From Luteimonas aquatica (GTDB lineage Bacteria > Pseudomonadota > Gammaproteobacteria > Xanthomonadales > Xanthomonadaceae), in NCBI RefSeq assembly GCF_022662575.1, contig NZ_JALBFU010000001.1, positions 692,381 to 756,380 of the forward strand: a DNA stretch of 64,000 nt, read 5' to 3'. The notes beneath the pieces were generated by a model. That model saw only the letters and a list, made by a program, of their open reading frames with translations, ran no database searches and was not told the origin of the DNA. Shown here one piece after another: positions 48,489 to 58,046 of this stretch (position 1 is its first letter; every line of letters starts with the position of its first letter). The translations under genes were made by a program, and so were the position numbers.

Positions 48489-49057
48489 ACCAGACCGCCC
48501 CGCCCCGCAAGGGACCGTCCGCCGCCGCGCTGGCGATCGGCGTGCTGTGCTTCGCCGCCCTGGTCGGCCTGCTGCTGTACGGCGTGCGCGAATCCGGGCG
48601 CGCCGACCGCGACGCCCTGCCCTCGCCGCTGATCGGCAAGCCCGCGCCGGATTTCGCCCTGCCGGTGCTGCACGAACCCGGGCGCCTGGTGAGCAAGCGC
48701 GAGCTGCTCGGCGCGCCCTACGTGCTCAACGTCTGGGGCAGCTGGTGCCCGGAGTGCCGCGTGGAGCATCCGGTGCTCAGCGATTTCGCGCTGACCAAGC
48801 GCGTGCGCGTGATCGGCTACAACCTCAAGGACGAGCACGCCGATGCGCTGAAATGGCTGGAGCAGTTCGGCAACCCCTTCATGCTGGTGCTCACCGACTA
48901 CGACGGCCGCGCCGCGCTGGACTGGGGCATCTACGGCGCGCCGGAAACCTTCCTGGTGGACGGCAAGGGCATCGTGCGCTGGAAGCACGTCGGCGCGCTG
49001 GACGAGCGGATCATCCGCGAGCAGCTGATCCCCGCGCTCGAGAAGGCCGAGCGTTGA
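48485..49057 (+). CDS. ccmG: Thiol:disulfide interchange protein CcmG/DsbE
   Basis: A 190-residue membrane-anchored thioredoxin-like protein (anchor about 13-33) with active site VWGSWCPECRVEHP (Cys88 and Cys91) and the cis-Pro region GAPETFLVDG. It reduces the CXXCH cysteines of apocytochrome c. It overlaps ccmF by 4 bases. Confidence 0.96.
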   Translation: MNQTAPPRKGPSAAALAIGVLCFAALVGLLLYGVRESGRADRDALPSPLIGKPAPDFALPVLHEPGRLVSKRELLGAPYVLNVWGSWCPECRVEHPVLSDFALTKRVRVIGYNLKDEHADALKWLEQFGNPFMLVLTDYDGRAALDWGIYGAPETFLVDGKGIVRWKHVGALDERIIREQLIPALEKAER

Positions 49058-49059
49058 GC

Positions 49060-49542
49060 ATGCGCCGGCGCACGCAGGGCCTGGCGCGCATGGCGATGGC
49101 GCTGCTGCTCGCCCTGGCGGCGCTGTGCGCGGCGCCCGCCTGGGCGCAATCGGCCGGCGATCCGACGCCGCTGCAGTTCCGCGACGCCGCCGAGGAGCAG
49201 CGCCTGCACGCGCTCGCGCTGGAGCTGCGCTGCGTGATGTGCCAGAACCAGTCGCTGGCCGATTCCAACGCGCCGATCGCCCACGACCTGCGCCGCGAAG
49301 TGCTCAAGCTGATGCGCGAGGGCCGGAGCGACGCGCAGATCAAGGATTACCTGGTCGAGCGCTACGGCGAATTCGTGCTCTACAAGCCCGATGTCGAGCC
49401 GGCCACCTGGCTGCTGTGGTTCGGGCCCGGCCTGCTGTTGCTGGCCGGAGCGGCGGTGGTGTACCGCATCGTGCGGCGCCGCGCGCACGGTGGGGCCGCG
49501 GCCGCCGGCGCCCACGCCGCCGAGGACGAACAGGAATGGTGA
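49060..49542 (+). CDS. ccmH: Cytochrome c-type biogenesis protein CcmH
   Basis: A 160-residue protein with a signal peptide (cleavage near APAWAQ, residue 30), the active-site motif LRCVMCQNQSLADSNAPIA (Cys58 and Cys61), and a C-terminal membrane anchor. The redox pair interacts with apocytochrome c and CcmG. ATG at 49060 is preferred; a TTG overlapping the ccmG stop is two codons upstream. The C-terminal 15 residues are Ala-rich. Confidence 0.94.
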   Translation: MRRRTQGLARMAMALLLALAALCAAPAWAQSAGDPTPLQFRDAAEEQRLHALALELRCVMCQNQSLADSNAPIAHDLRREVLKLMREGRSDAQIKDYLVERYGEFVLYKPDVEPATWLLWFGPGLLLLAGAAVVYRIVRRRAHGGAAAAGAHAAEDEQEW

Positions 49543-50567
49543 CCTCGATGCCGCTGTTCGCCGCCATCGCCGCCGGGCTCGCTCTGCTGGTGCTGGGCGC
49601 CGTGCTGTGGCCGCTGTGGCGCGGCGCGGCCGGAAGGCGGCAGCGCGCGCTGTTGCTCGGCATCGTGCTCGCGCTCGGACTGACGACCTTCGCGCTCTAC
49701 CGCCTGGTCGGCATGCCCGCGGCGCTCGAGGTGCCCACGGCGGCGCCGCAGACGCCGCAGGAAGCGGTGGCGCAGCTGGAAGCCGCCCTCGCCCGCAATC
49801 CCGAGCGCGCCGACGGCTGGGTGCTGCTGGCGCGCAGCTACGCCATGCTCGAGCGTCCCGCCGACGCCCGCCGCGCCTACGCGCGCGCGCTGAAGCTGAT
49901 GCCCGACGAACCCGACCTGCTGGTGGAAGCCGCGCAGTCGCGGCTGATGGCCGACCCGCGCAAATCCTTCGACGCCGAGACGGTGGCGATGCTCAAGCGC
50001 GCGCTGGAGCTGCAGCCGGCCAACCAGCACGCGCGCTGGTTCCTCGGCACCTGGCACCGCCAGAACGGACGCGCCGCCGAGGCCGCCACGACCTGGGAAC
50101 CGCTGCTCACCCAGGTCACCGACCAGGCCGCCGTGGCCACGCTGCGCGTGCAGATCGACGCCGCGCGCAAGGAGGCCGGACTGTCGCCGTTGCCGGCGGC
50201 CGCGGCCGATGCCGCCCCGGCCGGCCTCACCGTGAAGGTCGCGCTCGATGCGGACTTCGCCGCGCGCGTGCGCCTGCGCGGCGACACCAGCGTGTTCGTG
50301 ATCGCGCGCGTGCCCGGCGGACCGCCGATGCCGGTGGCGGTGGAGAAGCATCGCCTCCAGGACCTGCCGCTGACCGTGGTCCTGGACGACGGCGACAGCC
50401 CGATGCCGACGCAGAAGCTGTCCGCGCTGAAGGAAGTGGAGGTCTTCGCGCGCCTGTCCGAGAGCGGCCAGGCCATGCGCCAGCCCGGCGATGTCGACTC
50501 GGAGCCGGTGCGCGTCGCGCTGCCGGCGAAGGCGCCGGTGGATGTGGTGCTGGGAAGACCGGAGTGA
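49536..50567 (+). CDS. ccmI: Cytochrome c maturation protein CcmI (TPR protein)
   Basis: A 343-residue protein with two N-terminal membrane segments (about 6-22 and 35-50), a TPR domain (about 75-220, QLEAALARNPERADGWVLLA, AYARALKLMPDEPDLLVEAA) and a C-terminal beta-rich domain (TVKVALDADFAARVRLRGDT). CcmI holds apocytochromes for the heme lyase. Start uncertain by one codon: ATG 49536 or GTG 49539, both overlapping the ccmH end. It is the last gene of the ccm cluster. Confidence 0.92.
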   Translation: MVTSMPLFAAIAAGLALLVLGAVLWPLWRGAAGRRQRALLLGIVLALGLTTFALYRLVGMPAALEVPTAAPQTPQEAVAQLEAALARNPERADGWVLLARSYAMLERPADARRAYARALKLMPDEPDLLVEAAQSRLMADPRKSFDAETVAMLKRALELQPANQHARWFLGTWHRQNGRAAEAATTWEPLLTQVTDQAAVATLRVQIDAARKEAGLSPLPAAAADAAPAGLTVKVALDADFAARVRLRGDTSVFVIARVPGGPPMPVAVEKHRLQDLPLTVVLDDGDSPMPTQKLSALKEVEVFARLSESGQAMRQPGDVDSEPVRVALPAKAPVDVVLGRPE

Positions 50568-50634
50568 GCGCGGAGACGTAGCGCCAGCGGTGGATCTGGC
50601 GGATCCGGCGGAGCGAATGCCCGCAGTCTTGCGC

Positions 50635-51072
50635 TCAGCCCAGTTCCTGGGCCAGCCCGACGAGCAGCCCTTCCGGCCCCCGGAGGTAGCACAGCCGGTA
50701 CACGTCCCGGTACTCGACCACTTCGCCCACGAGTCGCGCGCCGCGCGCGCGGAGCCTTTCCAGCGTGTCGTCGATGTCGTCCACGGCGAACATCACGCGC
50801 AGATAGCCCAGGGCGTTGACCGGGGCGTTGCGGTGATCGGCGACGACGGGCGGCGCGAGGAAGCGGGAGAGCTCGAGCCGGCCGTGGCCGTCCGGCGTGC
50901 GCATCATGGCGATCTCGACATGCTGGTCGCCCAGTCCGGTGACGCGCCCGGCCCATTCCCCCTCGACGTTGCCCCGCCCTTCGAGCTCGAGGCCGAGTTC
51001 GCGAAAGAAATCGATCGCCGCGTCGAGGTCCTCGACGACGATTCCCACGTTGTCCATCCGCTTGAGCGCCAC
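50635..51072 (-). CDS. VOC/glyoxalase-superfamily protein
   Basis: A 145-residue vicinal-oxygen-chelate protein: MDNVGIVVEDLDAAIDFFRE starts the first beta-alpha-beta unit and GYLRVMFAVDDIDDTLERLR the second. Candidate metal ligands are His in DQHVEIA and Glu in RLELSRF. GTG at 51072 is chosen because GGGAGG lies about 8 bases upstream. Reaction unknown. It is convergent with ccmI and downstream of lolD. Confidence 0.85.
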   Translation of the reverse strand: MALKRMDNVGIVVEDLDAAIDFFRELGLELEGRGNVEGEWAGRVTGLGDQHVEIAMMRTPDGHGRLELSRFLAPPVVADHRNAPVNALGYLRVMFAVDDIDDTLERLRARGARLVGEVVEYRDVYRLCYLRGPEGLLVGLAQELG

Positions 51073-51169
51073 GTTTCCCACCTCCCGGCAAGGCATCGCC
51101 TGGTTCGACAAGGCATGCCTGAAACGACTGCGGCGGCGCCGGCGTCGTCCGCGCGCCGGCCTGCCGCCC

Positions 51170-51871
51170 TCACACCTGCGCCGGCGCCACTTCCCGCAAT
51201 CGGCCCTCGTGCAGTTCCAGCACCCGATCCAGGCGCCGCGCCAGGCGCCGGTCGTGCGTGACCATCACCAGGCTGGTGCGCTGGGCGCGGTTCAATTCCA
51301 GCATCAGCTCGAACACGGTCGCGGCGGTCTTCTCGTCGAGGTTGCCGGTGGGCTCGTCGCCCAGCACGCAGGCCGGCTTGTTGACCAGGGCACGCGCCAC
51401 CGCGGCGCGCTGGCGCTCGCCGCCGGACAGCTCGCCGGGCTTGTGCTCGAGACGGTGGCCCAGGCCCACCGCCTCCAGCAGCGCGCGGGCGCGCTGCGAG
51501 GCGTCGCCGACGCCGGCGCCGCCCAGCAGCACAGGCAGCATCGCGTTCTCCAGCGCGGTGAACTCCGGCAGCAGGTGATGGAACTGGTAGACGAAGCCGA
51601 GCGCCTTGTTGCGCAGCTGGCCGCGCGCGGCATCCGACAGTGCGTTCATGCGCTGGCCGGCGACGAACACCTCGCCGGCGGTCGGCGTGTCGAGCCCGCC
51701 GAGCAGATGCAGCAACGTGCTCTTGCCGGCGCCGGATGCGCCCAGGATGGCCACGGTCTCGCCGGCGCCGACATGGAAGTCGAGACCGTCGAACACCGGC
51801 GTGCGCAGCTTGCCCTCGGCATAGGTCTTGCCGAGCTGCTCGGCGCGCAACACTTCATCGTTCATCGACAT
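51170..51871 (-). CDS. lolD: Lipoprotein-releasing ABC ATPase LolD
   Basis: A 233-residue ATPase with Walker [19 protein letters not shown], the LolD-type segment [20 protein letters not shown], signature [15 protein letters not shown] and Walker [13 protein letters not shown]. It drives release of outer-membrane lipoproteins from the inner membrane to LolA. The membrane partner gene lies upstream (51983-53236), separated by a repeat-containing spacer. Confidence 0.96.
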   Translation of the reverse strand: MSMNDEVLRAEQLGKTYAEGKLRTPVFDGLDFHVGAGETVAILGASGAGKSTLLHLLGGLDTPTAGEVFVAGQRMNALSDAARGQLRNKALGFVYQFHHLLPEFTALENAMLPVLLGGAGVGDASQRARALLEAVGLGHRLEHKPGELSGGERQRAAVARALVNKPACVLGDEPTGNLDEKTAATVFELMLELNRAQRTSLVMVTHDRRLARRLDRVLELHEGRLREVAPAQV

Positions 51872-51890
51872 GCTCCTTGTTGCCGTCCCT

Positions 51891-51946
51891 GGCGAGACGA
51901 CTCGGCTTCGGGTCGTCTCGCCCCGCCATCCATGGCCGGGCGTTCG
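51891..51946. repeat. Hairpin plus dispersed-repeat core between lolC and lolD
   Basis: GGCGAGACGAC and GTCGTCTCGCC (51891-51922) form a perfect 11-bp stem around a 10-base loop. It is followed by GCCATCCATGGCCGGGCG, the core of the repeat at 24066-24226. The spacer has no gene. Confidence 0.7.
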
Positions 51947-51982
51947 CGCATGCGCGAGGCGGTGTCTGGCAAGCGCATGCGC

Positions 51983-53236
51983 TCACTCATAGCGCAGCGC
52001 CTCCGCGGGAGCCGTGCGCGCCGCGCGCCAGGCCGGATAGATGGTGGCCAGGAAGGCCATCGCCAGCGCCACGAGGGCGATGGTGGTCACGTCGCTGGCC
52101 TCCAGCTGCGTCGGCAGGCCGGTGATGTAGTACACGTCCTCCGGCATCAGCTGCACGCCGAGCACGCGCTCGATGCCGCGCAGGATGTGTTCCAGGTTGA
52201 GGGTCAGCACGATGCCGCCGATCACGCCCATCACCGTGCCCATCACGCCGATCAGCGATCCCTGCACCATGAACACCTGCATCACCCCGCGCGGGGTCAG
52301 GCCGAGGGTGCGCAGGATGGCGATGTCGGCCTGCTTGTCGGTGACCAGCATCACCTGCGAGGACACCAGGTTGAACGCGCCCATGGCGATGATCAGCGAC
52401 AGCAGGATCGCGATCATGGTCTTCTCCAGCTTCAGCGCGCGGAACATGTTGGCGTTGTCGGTGCTCCAGTCGGTGATCCGGTAGGGCCGCTTCATGTCGT
52501 GGACGAGCTTCTGCGCGAGGTCCTCGGCCACGTTCCAGGCCTGGTCCATGTCGTGCAGCTTCAGGCGCACGCCGGTGACGCCGTCGCCCATGCGCAGCAC
52601 GCGCTGCGCGTCGTACAGGTTGATCACCGCCAGCCCCTTGTCGAAGTCCTGGTAGCCGGCCTCGAAGATGCCGCTGACGGTGTAGCGCTTGAGCTGATGC
52701 ACCGCGCCCATCGGCGTGGCGCGGATGTCGGTCAGCACCACCACCTTGTCGCCGACGCGCACACCCAGCCACATCGCCAGCTCGCGTCCGAGCACGATGT
52801 TGAACGAGCCCGGCGTGAGGTCGGACAGCTTGCCCTGCACCATCTTGTCGGCGATCACCGAGACCTTGCCCTCGGCCACCGGGTCGACGCCGCGGATGAT
52901 CGCCGGCTGCTTGCGCACCCCGGTCAGCAGGGCCTGCGATTCGATGTAGGGGGCCGCGCCGGCCACGCGCTTGTCGGCGTTGGCCTCGGCTACGGCGCGC
53001 TGCCAGTCCTCCATCACGTCGCCCTCGCCGGTGATGGTGGCGTGCGCGACCATCTGCAGCATGCGATCGCGGATCTCGCGCTGGAAGCCGGTCATCACCG
53101 CCAGCGTGGTGATCAGCGCCGCCACGCCCAGGGCGATGCCCAGGATCGAGGCCAGCGAGATGAAGGAGATGAAGCCGTTGCGGCGCTTGGCGCGCAGGTA
53201 GCGCAGGCCGATGGCGACGGGGATGGGTTTGAACAT
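51983..53236 (-). CDS. lolC: Lipoprotein-releasing system membrane protein LolC/LolE
   Basis: A 417-residue FtsX-like permease. The N-terminus IGLRYLRAKRRNGFISFISL is the LolC/E signature, followed by the first membrane helix, a periplasmic domain (about 45-265) and three C-terminal helices (about 270-400) ending TAPAEALRYE. With LolD it extracts lipoproteins for LolA. Only one such gene is present here, as in bacteria with a single LolF-like subunit; whether it is LolC, E or F cannot be decided from this window. Confidence 0.93.
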   Translation of the reverse strand: MFKPIPVAIGLRYLRAKRRNGFISFISLASILGIALGVAALITTLAVMTGFQREIRDRMLQMVAHATITGEGDVMEDWQRAVAEANADKRVAGAAPYIESQALLTGVRKQPAIIRGVDPVAEGKVSVIADKMVQGKLSDLTPGSFNIVLGRELAMWLGVRVGDKVVVLTDIRATPMGAVHQLKRYTVSGIFEAGYQDFDKGLAVINLYDAQRVLRMGDGVTGVRLKLHDMDQAWNVAEDLAQKLVHDMKRPYRITDWSTDNANMFRALKLEKTMIAILLSLIIAMGAFNLVSSQVMLVTDKQADIAILRTLGLTPRGVMQVFMVQGSLIGVMGTVMGVIGGIVLTLNLEHILRGIERVLGVQLMPEDVYYITGLPTQLEASDVTTIALVALAMAFLATIYPAWRAARTAPAEALRYE

Positions 53237-53456
53237 TCAGTCCGGCGGTCTGGGGTGGGCTTGCTGGGATCTTGCTGGGGGTCTTGCGGTCACTCAGAGG
53301 CCCGCGAAGGGCGCGGTCCGTTCCCGCCATCCCCGCGCAATTCACCGGCCATGGCGGTTTCGGCCCGGGTCGGGCGTCACGCGGCATGGTCGCGGCTGCG
53401 CGGAAATCACGGAAAGGAAGCGGATTCGCGCCATGGCCCGAACTCGGCTCCGGGGG

Positions 53457-53903
53457 CTATGGTGCCACCGAAGGCCCCGATCGCGCAGCCGCCGCCGCGG
53501 ATGCGGCCAGCCGCAGTTCACGCCGTCGCGCGGCCGGCAGCGTATCCGGCCAGAACGCGAGGCGGCGGCAGCGGCCGTCGCCGGCCCGCCAGCGCAGGAA
53601 GGCCAGCGGCCCGCGCCAGGACACGGCCATCTGCGCCGCCGGCTCGCCGTCGACGGTGCAGGCGCCGGGGGCGATCACGATCTCGCGCGGCGCGCGGCGG
53701 ATTTCGCCGAGCGCGCGCGACGCGCCCCATGCGCAGGCCGCCAGCGCCAGCGGCCAGGCGGCGACGCGCGGCATTTCCGAGGCCAGCACCGCCAGCGGCG
53801 CGAGCGCCGTCAACGCGCACAGGCCTCCGGCCAGCGCCCGCGAGGGCCGCCACTCAAACCGGCAAGGCGCGGATGGATTGGACGAGCGCGTCGAGTGCGG
53901 CAT
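53457..53903 (-). CDS. YgfX-like (CptA-type) membrane protein
   Basis: A 148-residue protein that begins inside the 3' end of sdhE (50-base overlap). After [12 protein letters not shown] it has two adjacent hydrophobic stretches (about 25-60), then a short beta-rich cytoplasmic part ([15 protein letters not shown]) and a basic end. Position after sdhE, size and two-helix N-terminus match YgfX, which in E. coli pairs with SdhE/YgfY. Sequence conservation in YgfX is low, so the call rests on context and topology. Confidence 0.75.
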   Translation of the reverse strand: MPHSTRSSNPSAPCRFEWRPSRALAGGLCALTALAPLAVLASEMPRVAAWPLALAACAWGASRALGEIRRAPREIVIAPGACTVDGEPAAQMAVSWRGPLAFLRWRAGDGRCRRLAFWPDTLPAARRRELRLAASAAAAARSGPSVAP

Positions 53904-54105
53904 CTGCGGGACGTTCGTGGCCGAGGAACCATTTCCACAGCCTATCGTCCTCGCAGTCCAGCAACCGTAGGAAAACCCCGCGCTCGGCGTCGGAAGCCTG
54001 CGCGTAGCGGCGGTCGAGCCAGCGGTTCAGCAGTTGGTCCAGCTCGCGCATGCCGCGGCGGCTGCGCCAGCGCAGGCGCCTGAGCTCGGCGTCTTCGTCG
54101 CTCAT
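53854..54105 (-). CDS. sdhE: FAD assembly factor SdhE (SDHAF2 family)
   Basis: An 83-residue helical protein with the flavinylation-factor motif RRGMRELD (Arg17-Gly18-x-x-Glu21) and the downstream [18 protein letters not shown] segment. It promotes covalent attachment of FAD to SdhA. It lies 45 bases after sdhB on the same strand, matching its role. Confidence 0.96.
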   Translation of the reverse strand: MSDEDAELRRLRWRSRRGMRELDQLLNRWLDRRYAQASDAERGVFLRLLDCEDDRLWKWFLGHERPADAALDALVQSIRALPV

Positions 54106-54150
54106 CGGTCGCGTTCCCCGGGGCGGCCGCGATCGCCGCCCCTGCCGCCC

Positions 54151-54942
54151 TCAGATCTGCCGCGCCAGCATCAGCTGCTTGATCTGGCCGATCGCCTTGG
54201 CGGGATTGAGTCCCTTCGGGCAGGTGCGGGCGCAGTTGAGGATGGTGTGGCAGCGGTAGAGCTTGAACGGATCCTCCAGGTCGTCCAGGCGCGCGCCGGC
54301 GTCCTCGTCGCGGCTGTCGATGATCCAGCGGTAGGCCTGCAGCAGGATCGCCGGGCCGAGGTAGCGGTCGCCGTTCCACCAGTAGCTCGGGCACGAGGTG
54401 CTGCAGCAGGCGCACAGGATGCATTCGTACAGGCCGTCGAGCTTGGCGCGGTCTTCCTTGGACTGCAGGCGCTCGCGGTCCGGCGGCGGGGCGCTCTGGG
54501 TGCGGATCCACGGCTTGATCGAGGCGTACTGGGCGTAGAAGTGGGTCAGGTCCGGCACCAGGTCCTTGACCACGCTCATGCTCGGCAGCGGGTACACGGG
54601 CACCTCGCCCTTGCCCTTGCCGCAGTCGTCGATGGCCTTGGTGCAGGCCAGCGTGTTGGTGCCGTCGATGTTCATCGCGCAGCTGCCGCAGATGCCCTCG
54701 CGGCAGGAACGGCGGAAGGTCAGCGTCGGATCGATCTCGTTCTTGATCTTGATCAGCGCGTCCAGGACCATCGGCCCGCACTTGTCGAGATCGATCTCGT
54801 AGGTGTCGGTGCGCGGATTCTCGCCGTCGTCCGGATTCCAGCGGTAGACCTTGAACTCGCGGATGCGCTTGGCGCCGGCCGGCGCGGAGAAACGCCGACC
54901 CTTGTGGACCGTCGAGTTCTTGGGAAGGGTGAATTTGGCCAC
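54151..54942 (-). CDS. sdhB: Succinate dehydrogenase iron-sulfur subunit
   Basis: A 263-residue subunit with the [2Fe-2S] motif CREGICGSC and its distal Cys (LACTK), the [4Fe-4S] motif [11 protein letters not shown] and the [3Fe-4S] motif [17 protein letters not shown] at 54942 gives the normal N-terminus (AKFTLPKNS). A longer in-frame reading upstream is a translated REP element and was not used. It is separated from sdhA by one REP-like unit. Confidence 0.97.
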   Translation of the reverse strand: MAKFTLPKNSTVHKGRRFSAPAGAKRIREFKVYRWNPDDGENPRTDTYEIDLDKCGPMVLDALIKIKNEIDPTLTFRRSCREGICGSCAMNIDGTNTLACTKAIDDCGKGKGEVPVYPLPSMSVVKDLVPDLTHFYAQYASIKPWIRTQSAPPPDRERLQSKEDRAKLDGLYECILCACCSTSCPSYWWNGDRYLGPAILLQAYRWIIDSRDEDAGARLDDLEDPFKLYRCHTILNCARTCPKGLNPAKAIGQIKQLMLARQI

Positions 54943-54961
54943 GTTTTCAGTCCCGGCAGAT

Positions 54962-55000
54962 GCGGATTCCTCCGCAAGATCCCGCACATTCCCGTGCGGG
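54962..55000. repeat. REP-like two-hairpin unit between sdhA and sdhB
   Basis: GCGGA-TTCC-TCCGC, then AAGAT, then CCCGCAC-ATTCCC-GTGCGGG. The same unit occurs at 57784-57820 and in three copies at 16659-16778. It sits inside the sdh operon and may influence transcript processing. Confidence 0.8.
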
Positions 55001-55009
55001 CTTCTCAAT

Positions 55010-56815
55010 TCAGTAGACGCGCGCCTTCGGCGGAACCACCTCGACCTCGTCGTCGAGGGTGTACATGTGCACCGGGCGGTAATCGATGGTGGTCTTGCCG
55101 TCGTCGCCCACCCAACACAGCGTGTGCTTCTGCCAGTCGACGTCGTTGCGGTCCGGGAAGTCCTCGCGGGCGTGCGCGCCGCGCGACTCGGTGCGGTTCT
55201 CGGCCGAGACGATCGTCGCCAGCGCCTGACCGAGCAGGTTCTGCAGCTCGAAGGTCTCGATCAGGTCCGAGTTCCAGACCAGCGAGCGGTCGCTGACCTT
55301 CACGTCGGCGAAGGACGCGTGGATGTCGCGGATCTTCCTCACGCCGTCGGCCAGCGTCTCGCCGGTGCGGAACACCGCGGCGTCGGCCTGCATGGTGCGC
55401 TGCATCCTGTCGCGGATCACCGCGGTCGGCGTGCCGCCGTTGGCGTTGCGCAGCCTGTCGAGGTTGGCCAGCGACTTGTCGCAGGCGTCCTTCGGCAGCG
55501 ACTTGTGCAGCTGGTCGGGCTTGATCGTCTCGGCGCAGCGGTTGGCCACGGCGCGACCGAACACCACCAGGTCGAGCAGCGAGTTCGAGCCCAGGCGGTT
55601 GGCGCCGTGCACCGACACGCAGGCCGCCTCGCCGATGGCGTACAGGCCGGGCACCACGGCGTCGGGATCGTCGCCGCGCTTTTGCACCACCTCGCCGTGG
55701 TAGTTGGTCGGGATGCCGCCCATGTTGTAGTGCACGGTCGGGATCACCGGGATCGGCTGCTTGGTGACGTCCACGCCGGCGAAGATGCGCGCGCTCTCGG
55801 CGATGCCGGGCAGCTTCTCGTGGATGTCCTTCGGATCCAGGTGGGTCAGGTCGAGATGGATGTGGTCCTTGTGCTCGCCGACGCCGCGGCCTTCGCGGAT
55901 CTCCAGCGTCATCGAGCGGCTGACCACGTCGCGCGAGGCCAGGTCCTTGGCGTTGGGCGCGTAGCGCTCCATGAAGCGCTCGCCCTGGCTGTTGCGCAGG
56001 ATGCCGCCCTCGCCGCGCACGCCCTCGGTGATCAGGCAGCCGGCGCCGTAGATGCCGGTCGGGTGGAACTGCACGAACTCCATGTCCTGCATGCCCAGGC
56101 CGGCGCGCAGCGCCATGCCGCCGCCGTCGCCGGTGCAGGTGTGGGCGGAGGTCGCCGAGAAGTAGGCGCGGCCGTAGCCGCCGGTGGCCAGCACCACGCC
56201 GTGGGCGCGGAACAGGTGCAGCGTGCCCTCGGCCATGTCCAGCGCCAGCACGCCCCGGCAGGCGCCGTCGGCGTCCATGATCAGGTCGAGCGCGAAGTAC
56301 TCGATGAAGAAGCGCGCGTCGTGCTTGAGCGACTGCTGGTAGAGCGTGTGCAGGATGGCGTGGCCGGTGCGGTCGGCGGCGGCGCAGGTGCGCTGCGCGA
56401 TGCCCTTGCCGTACTCGGTGGTCATGCCGCCGAACGGGCGCTGGTAGATCTTGCCCTCCTCGGTGCGCGAGAACGGCACGCCCTGGTGCTCGAGCTCGAT
56501 GATCGCCGGGATCGCCTCGCGGCACATGTACTCGATGGCGTCCTGGTCGCCCAGCCAGTCCGAGCCCTTGATGGTGTCGTAGAAGTGGTAGCGCCAGTCG
56601 TCCGGGCCCATGTTGCCGAGCGCCGCGGAGATGCCGCCCTGCGCCGCCACGGTGTGCGAGCGCGTGGGGAACACCTTGGTGATGCAGGCGGTCTGCAGGC
56701 CCTTCTGCGCCAGGCCGAAGGTGGCGCGCAGCCCGGCGCCGCCGGCGCCGACGACGACCATGTCGTATTTGTGTTCGGTGATTTTATAAGTGGCGGGCTT
56801 GTAGGCGTTGCTCAT
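55010..56815 (-). CDS. sdhA: Succinate dehydrogenase flavoprotein subunit
   Basis: A 601-residue flavoprotein. The FAD motif is [20 protein letters not shown], the flavinylated histidine is in [16 protein letters not shown], and the active-site region is [11 protein letters not shown] and SRDVVSRSM. The C-terminus [25 protein letters not shown] end is intact. It oxidises succinate to fumarate in the TCA cycle and passes electrons to SdhB. It lies 107 bases after sdhD. Confidence 0.98.
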   Translation of the reverse strand: MSNAYKPATYKITEHKYDMVVVGAGGAGLRATFGLAQKGLQTACITKVFPTRSHTVAAQGGISAALGNMGPDDWRYHFYDTIKGSDWLGDQDAIEYMCREAIPAIIELEHQGVPFSRTEEGKIYQRPFGGMTTEYGKGIAQRTCAAADRTGHAILHTLYQQSLKHDARFFIEYFALDLIMDADGACRGVLALDMAEGTLHLFRAHGVVLATGGYGRAYFSATSAHTCTGDGGGMALRAGLGMQDMEFVQFHPTGIYGAGCLITEGVRGEGGILRNSQGERFMERYAPNAKDLASRDVVSRSMTLEIREGRGVGEHKDHIHLDLTHLDPKDIHEKLPGIAESARIFAGVDVTKQPIPVIPTVHYNMGGIPTNYHGEVVQKRGDDPDAVVPGLYAIGEAACVSVHGANRLGSNSLLDLVVFGRAVANRCAETIKPDQLHKSLPKDACDKSLANLDRLRNANGGTPTAVIRDRMQRTMQADAAVFRTGETLADGVRKIRDIHASFADVKVSDRSLVWNSDLIETFELQNLLGQALATIVSAENRTESRGAHAREDFPDRNDVDWQKHTLCWVGDDGKTTIDYRPVHMYTLDDEVEVVPPKARVY

Positions 56816-56922
56816 CGTCGGCTTCGTGTCGGGTTCAAGCCAATGGGAATCTGGCCGGTCGGGGGGCGGGCCGCTGCGATCGTGCTGTTGCAGGCATGTC
56901 GTCGCAGCCGGGCCGGCGGAAA

Positions 56923-57345
56923 TCAGGCCAGCAGCGCGATGCGGCCGATCGCGTACAGCGACGCCAGCGCGCCGAAGACGCAGAGGAAGGTGACCAGCAG
57001 CTGCAGGGCGATCTCGTAGGCGCGCATGTGCACGTAGTCCTCGATCACCACCTGCATGCCGAGCTTGCCGTGCCAGAACAGCGCCAGCACGAAGATCGAC
57101 AGCAGCACCGCGTTGTAGGGCTTGGCCAGGGTCGCATGCACGCTGGCCAGGTCGGCGCCGACGAACGAGACCAGGATGCCGACCAGCCACGGCACCAGCA
57201 CCGCCAGCACCACGGCGGTCACGCGCTGCCACCAGAAGTGGCCCACGCCGGACTTGGCCGAGCCCAGCCCGCGCGCGCGCGCCAGCGGCGTGCGGAAGTC
57301 CTGCTGCGCGGGCGCCGGTTTCGAAGTGGACGTCGGCTCGCTCAT
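56923..57345 (-). CDS. sdhD: Succinate dehydrogenase membrane anchor SdhD
   Basis: A 140-residue protein with three membrane helices. Typical is [20 protein letters not shown] before helix 1 and the heme/quinone-site region [17 protein letters not shown] between helices 2 and 3. Its ATG overlaps the sdhC stop by 4 bases. Confidence 0.94.
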   Translation of the reverse strand: MSEPTSTSKPAPAQQDFRTPLARARGLGSAKSGVGHFWWQRVTAVVLAVLVPWLVGILVSFVGADLASVHATLAKPYNAVLLSIFVLALFWHGKLGMQVVIEDYVHMRAYEIALQLLVTFLCVFGALASLYAIGRIALLA

Positions 57346-57734
57346 GCCCCACCCCGCAGCGCGAAGAACCAGATCAGCGCCGTGAACACCACGGTGAGCG
57401 CCGCCACCGCGTAGCCGGAGCGGTAGACCTCGGGAATCTCGAAGCCCAGCCCCATGTCCCAGAGCAGGTGCCGGATGCCGTTGAGCAGGTGGTAGACCAG
57501 CGACAGCGAGAAGCCGAAGAGCAGGAACTTGCCCAGCGGCGAGGCCAGGCACGCGGCCGCCTGCGCATAGGCCTCGCCGCCCGCCGCCGCCGCCAGCAGC
57601 CACCAGGCCAGGCCGAACGCGCCGATCCACAGCCCGACCCCGGTGATCCGGTGCAGGAACGACATGATCGACGTGATCTGGAACCGGTAATGGCTCCCGA
57701 GCATGAAGGGCGAAAGGGGGCGTTTGTTGGACAT
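57342..57734 (-). CDS. sdhC: Succinate dehydrogenase cytochrome b556 subunit SdhC
   Basis: A 130-residue, three-helix anchor: [20 protein letters not shown], then [12 protein letters not shown] (quinone-site Ser/Arg region) and the heme-ligand region [20 protein letters not shown]. It is the first structural sdh gene, coupled to sdhD. Upstream on the same strand are a REP unit and the SDHAF4-like gene. Confidence 0.95.
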   Translation of the reverse strand: MSNKRPLSPFMLGSHYRFQITSIMSFLHRITGVGLWIGAFGLAWWLLAAAAGGEAYAQAAACLASPLGKFLLFGFSLSLVYHLLNGIRHLLWDMGLGFEIPEVYRSGYAVAALTVVFTALIWFFALRGGA

Positions 57735-57783
57735 CGCGGCGCGGTTCTCTTCGCTGGGCGGCTGCGTGCCGCGTTGGCTGTAT

Positions 57784-57820
57784 GCGGATCCCTCCGCAAG
57801 AGCCCGCACGTCCTGTGCGG
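57784..57820. repeat. REP-like two-hairpin unit upstream of sdhC
   Basis: GCGGA-TCCC-TCCGC, AAGAGC, then CCGCAC-GTCCT-GTGCGG. It is the same element as at 16659 and 54962, between the SDHAF4-like gene (ends 57842) and sdhC (starts 57734). Confidence 0.8.
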
Positions 57821-57841
57821 ACTTTTCGATGCGGCTTTGCT

Positions 57842-58018
57842 TCAGAAGTCGATGCAGCGCCCGTTCTTCTCCCAATCGCCGTAGCGGGTGGGATCCGGAC
57901 CGTCGCGGCCGCCGATCTCCCTCTGCGCCACCGGCATCGGGACGGACTGTTTCGGCTTTTCCGTCCGCGCCGGCTCCGGCTGGGAAGGGCTTTCGCCTAT
58001 GATCGCTGGGTCTCGCAC
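57842..58018 (-). CDS. SDHAF4-like succinate dehydrogenase assembly factor (DUF1674)
   Basis: A short protein (58 residues from a GTG at 58018) whose C-terminus REIGGRDGPDPTRYGDWEKN then GRCIDF is the conserved DUF1674/SDHAF4 motif. The N-terminal part is Pro/Glu/Lys-rich and unstructured, as usual for the family. SDHAF4 proteins protect flavinylated SdhA and aid its assembly with SdhB. The start is uncertain: no good ribosome site precedes the GTG, and an ATG at codon 28 would leave only the motif. It lies 107 bases upstream of sdhC on the same strand. Confidence 0.8.
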   Translation of the reverse strand: MRDPAIIGESPSQPEPARTEKPKQSVPMPVAQREIGGRDGPDPTRYGDWEKNGRCIDF

Positions 58019-58046
58019 GAACGAAAGTTTAATTCCCAGCCCCGTT

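Noticed and set aside
54943..55008. 22-residue N-terminal extension of SdhB
   Set aside because: The extension is a translated REP unit ([14 protein letters not shown]). The GTG at 54942 gives the normal SdhB N-terminus.
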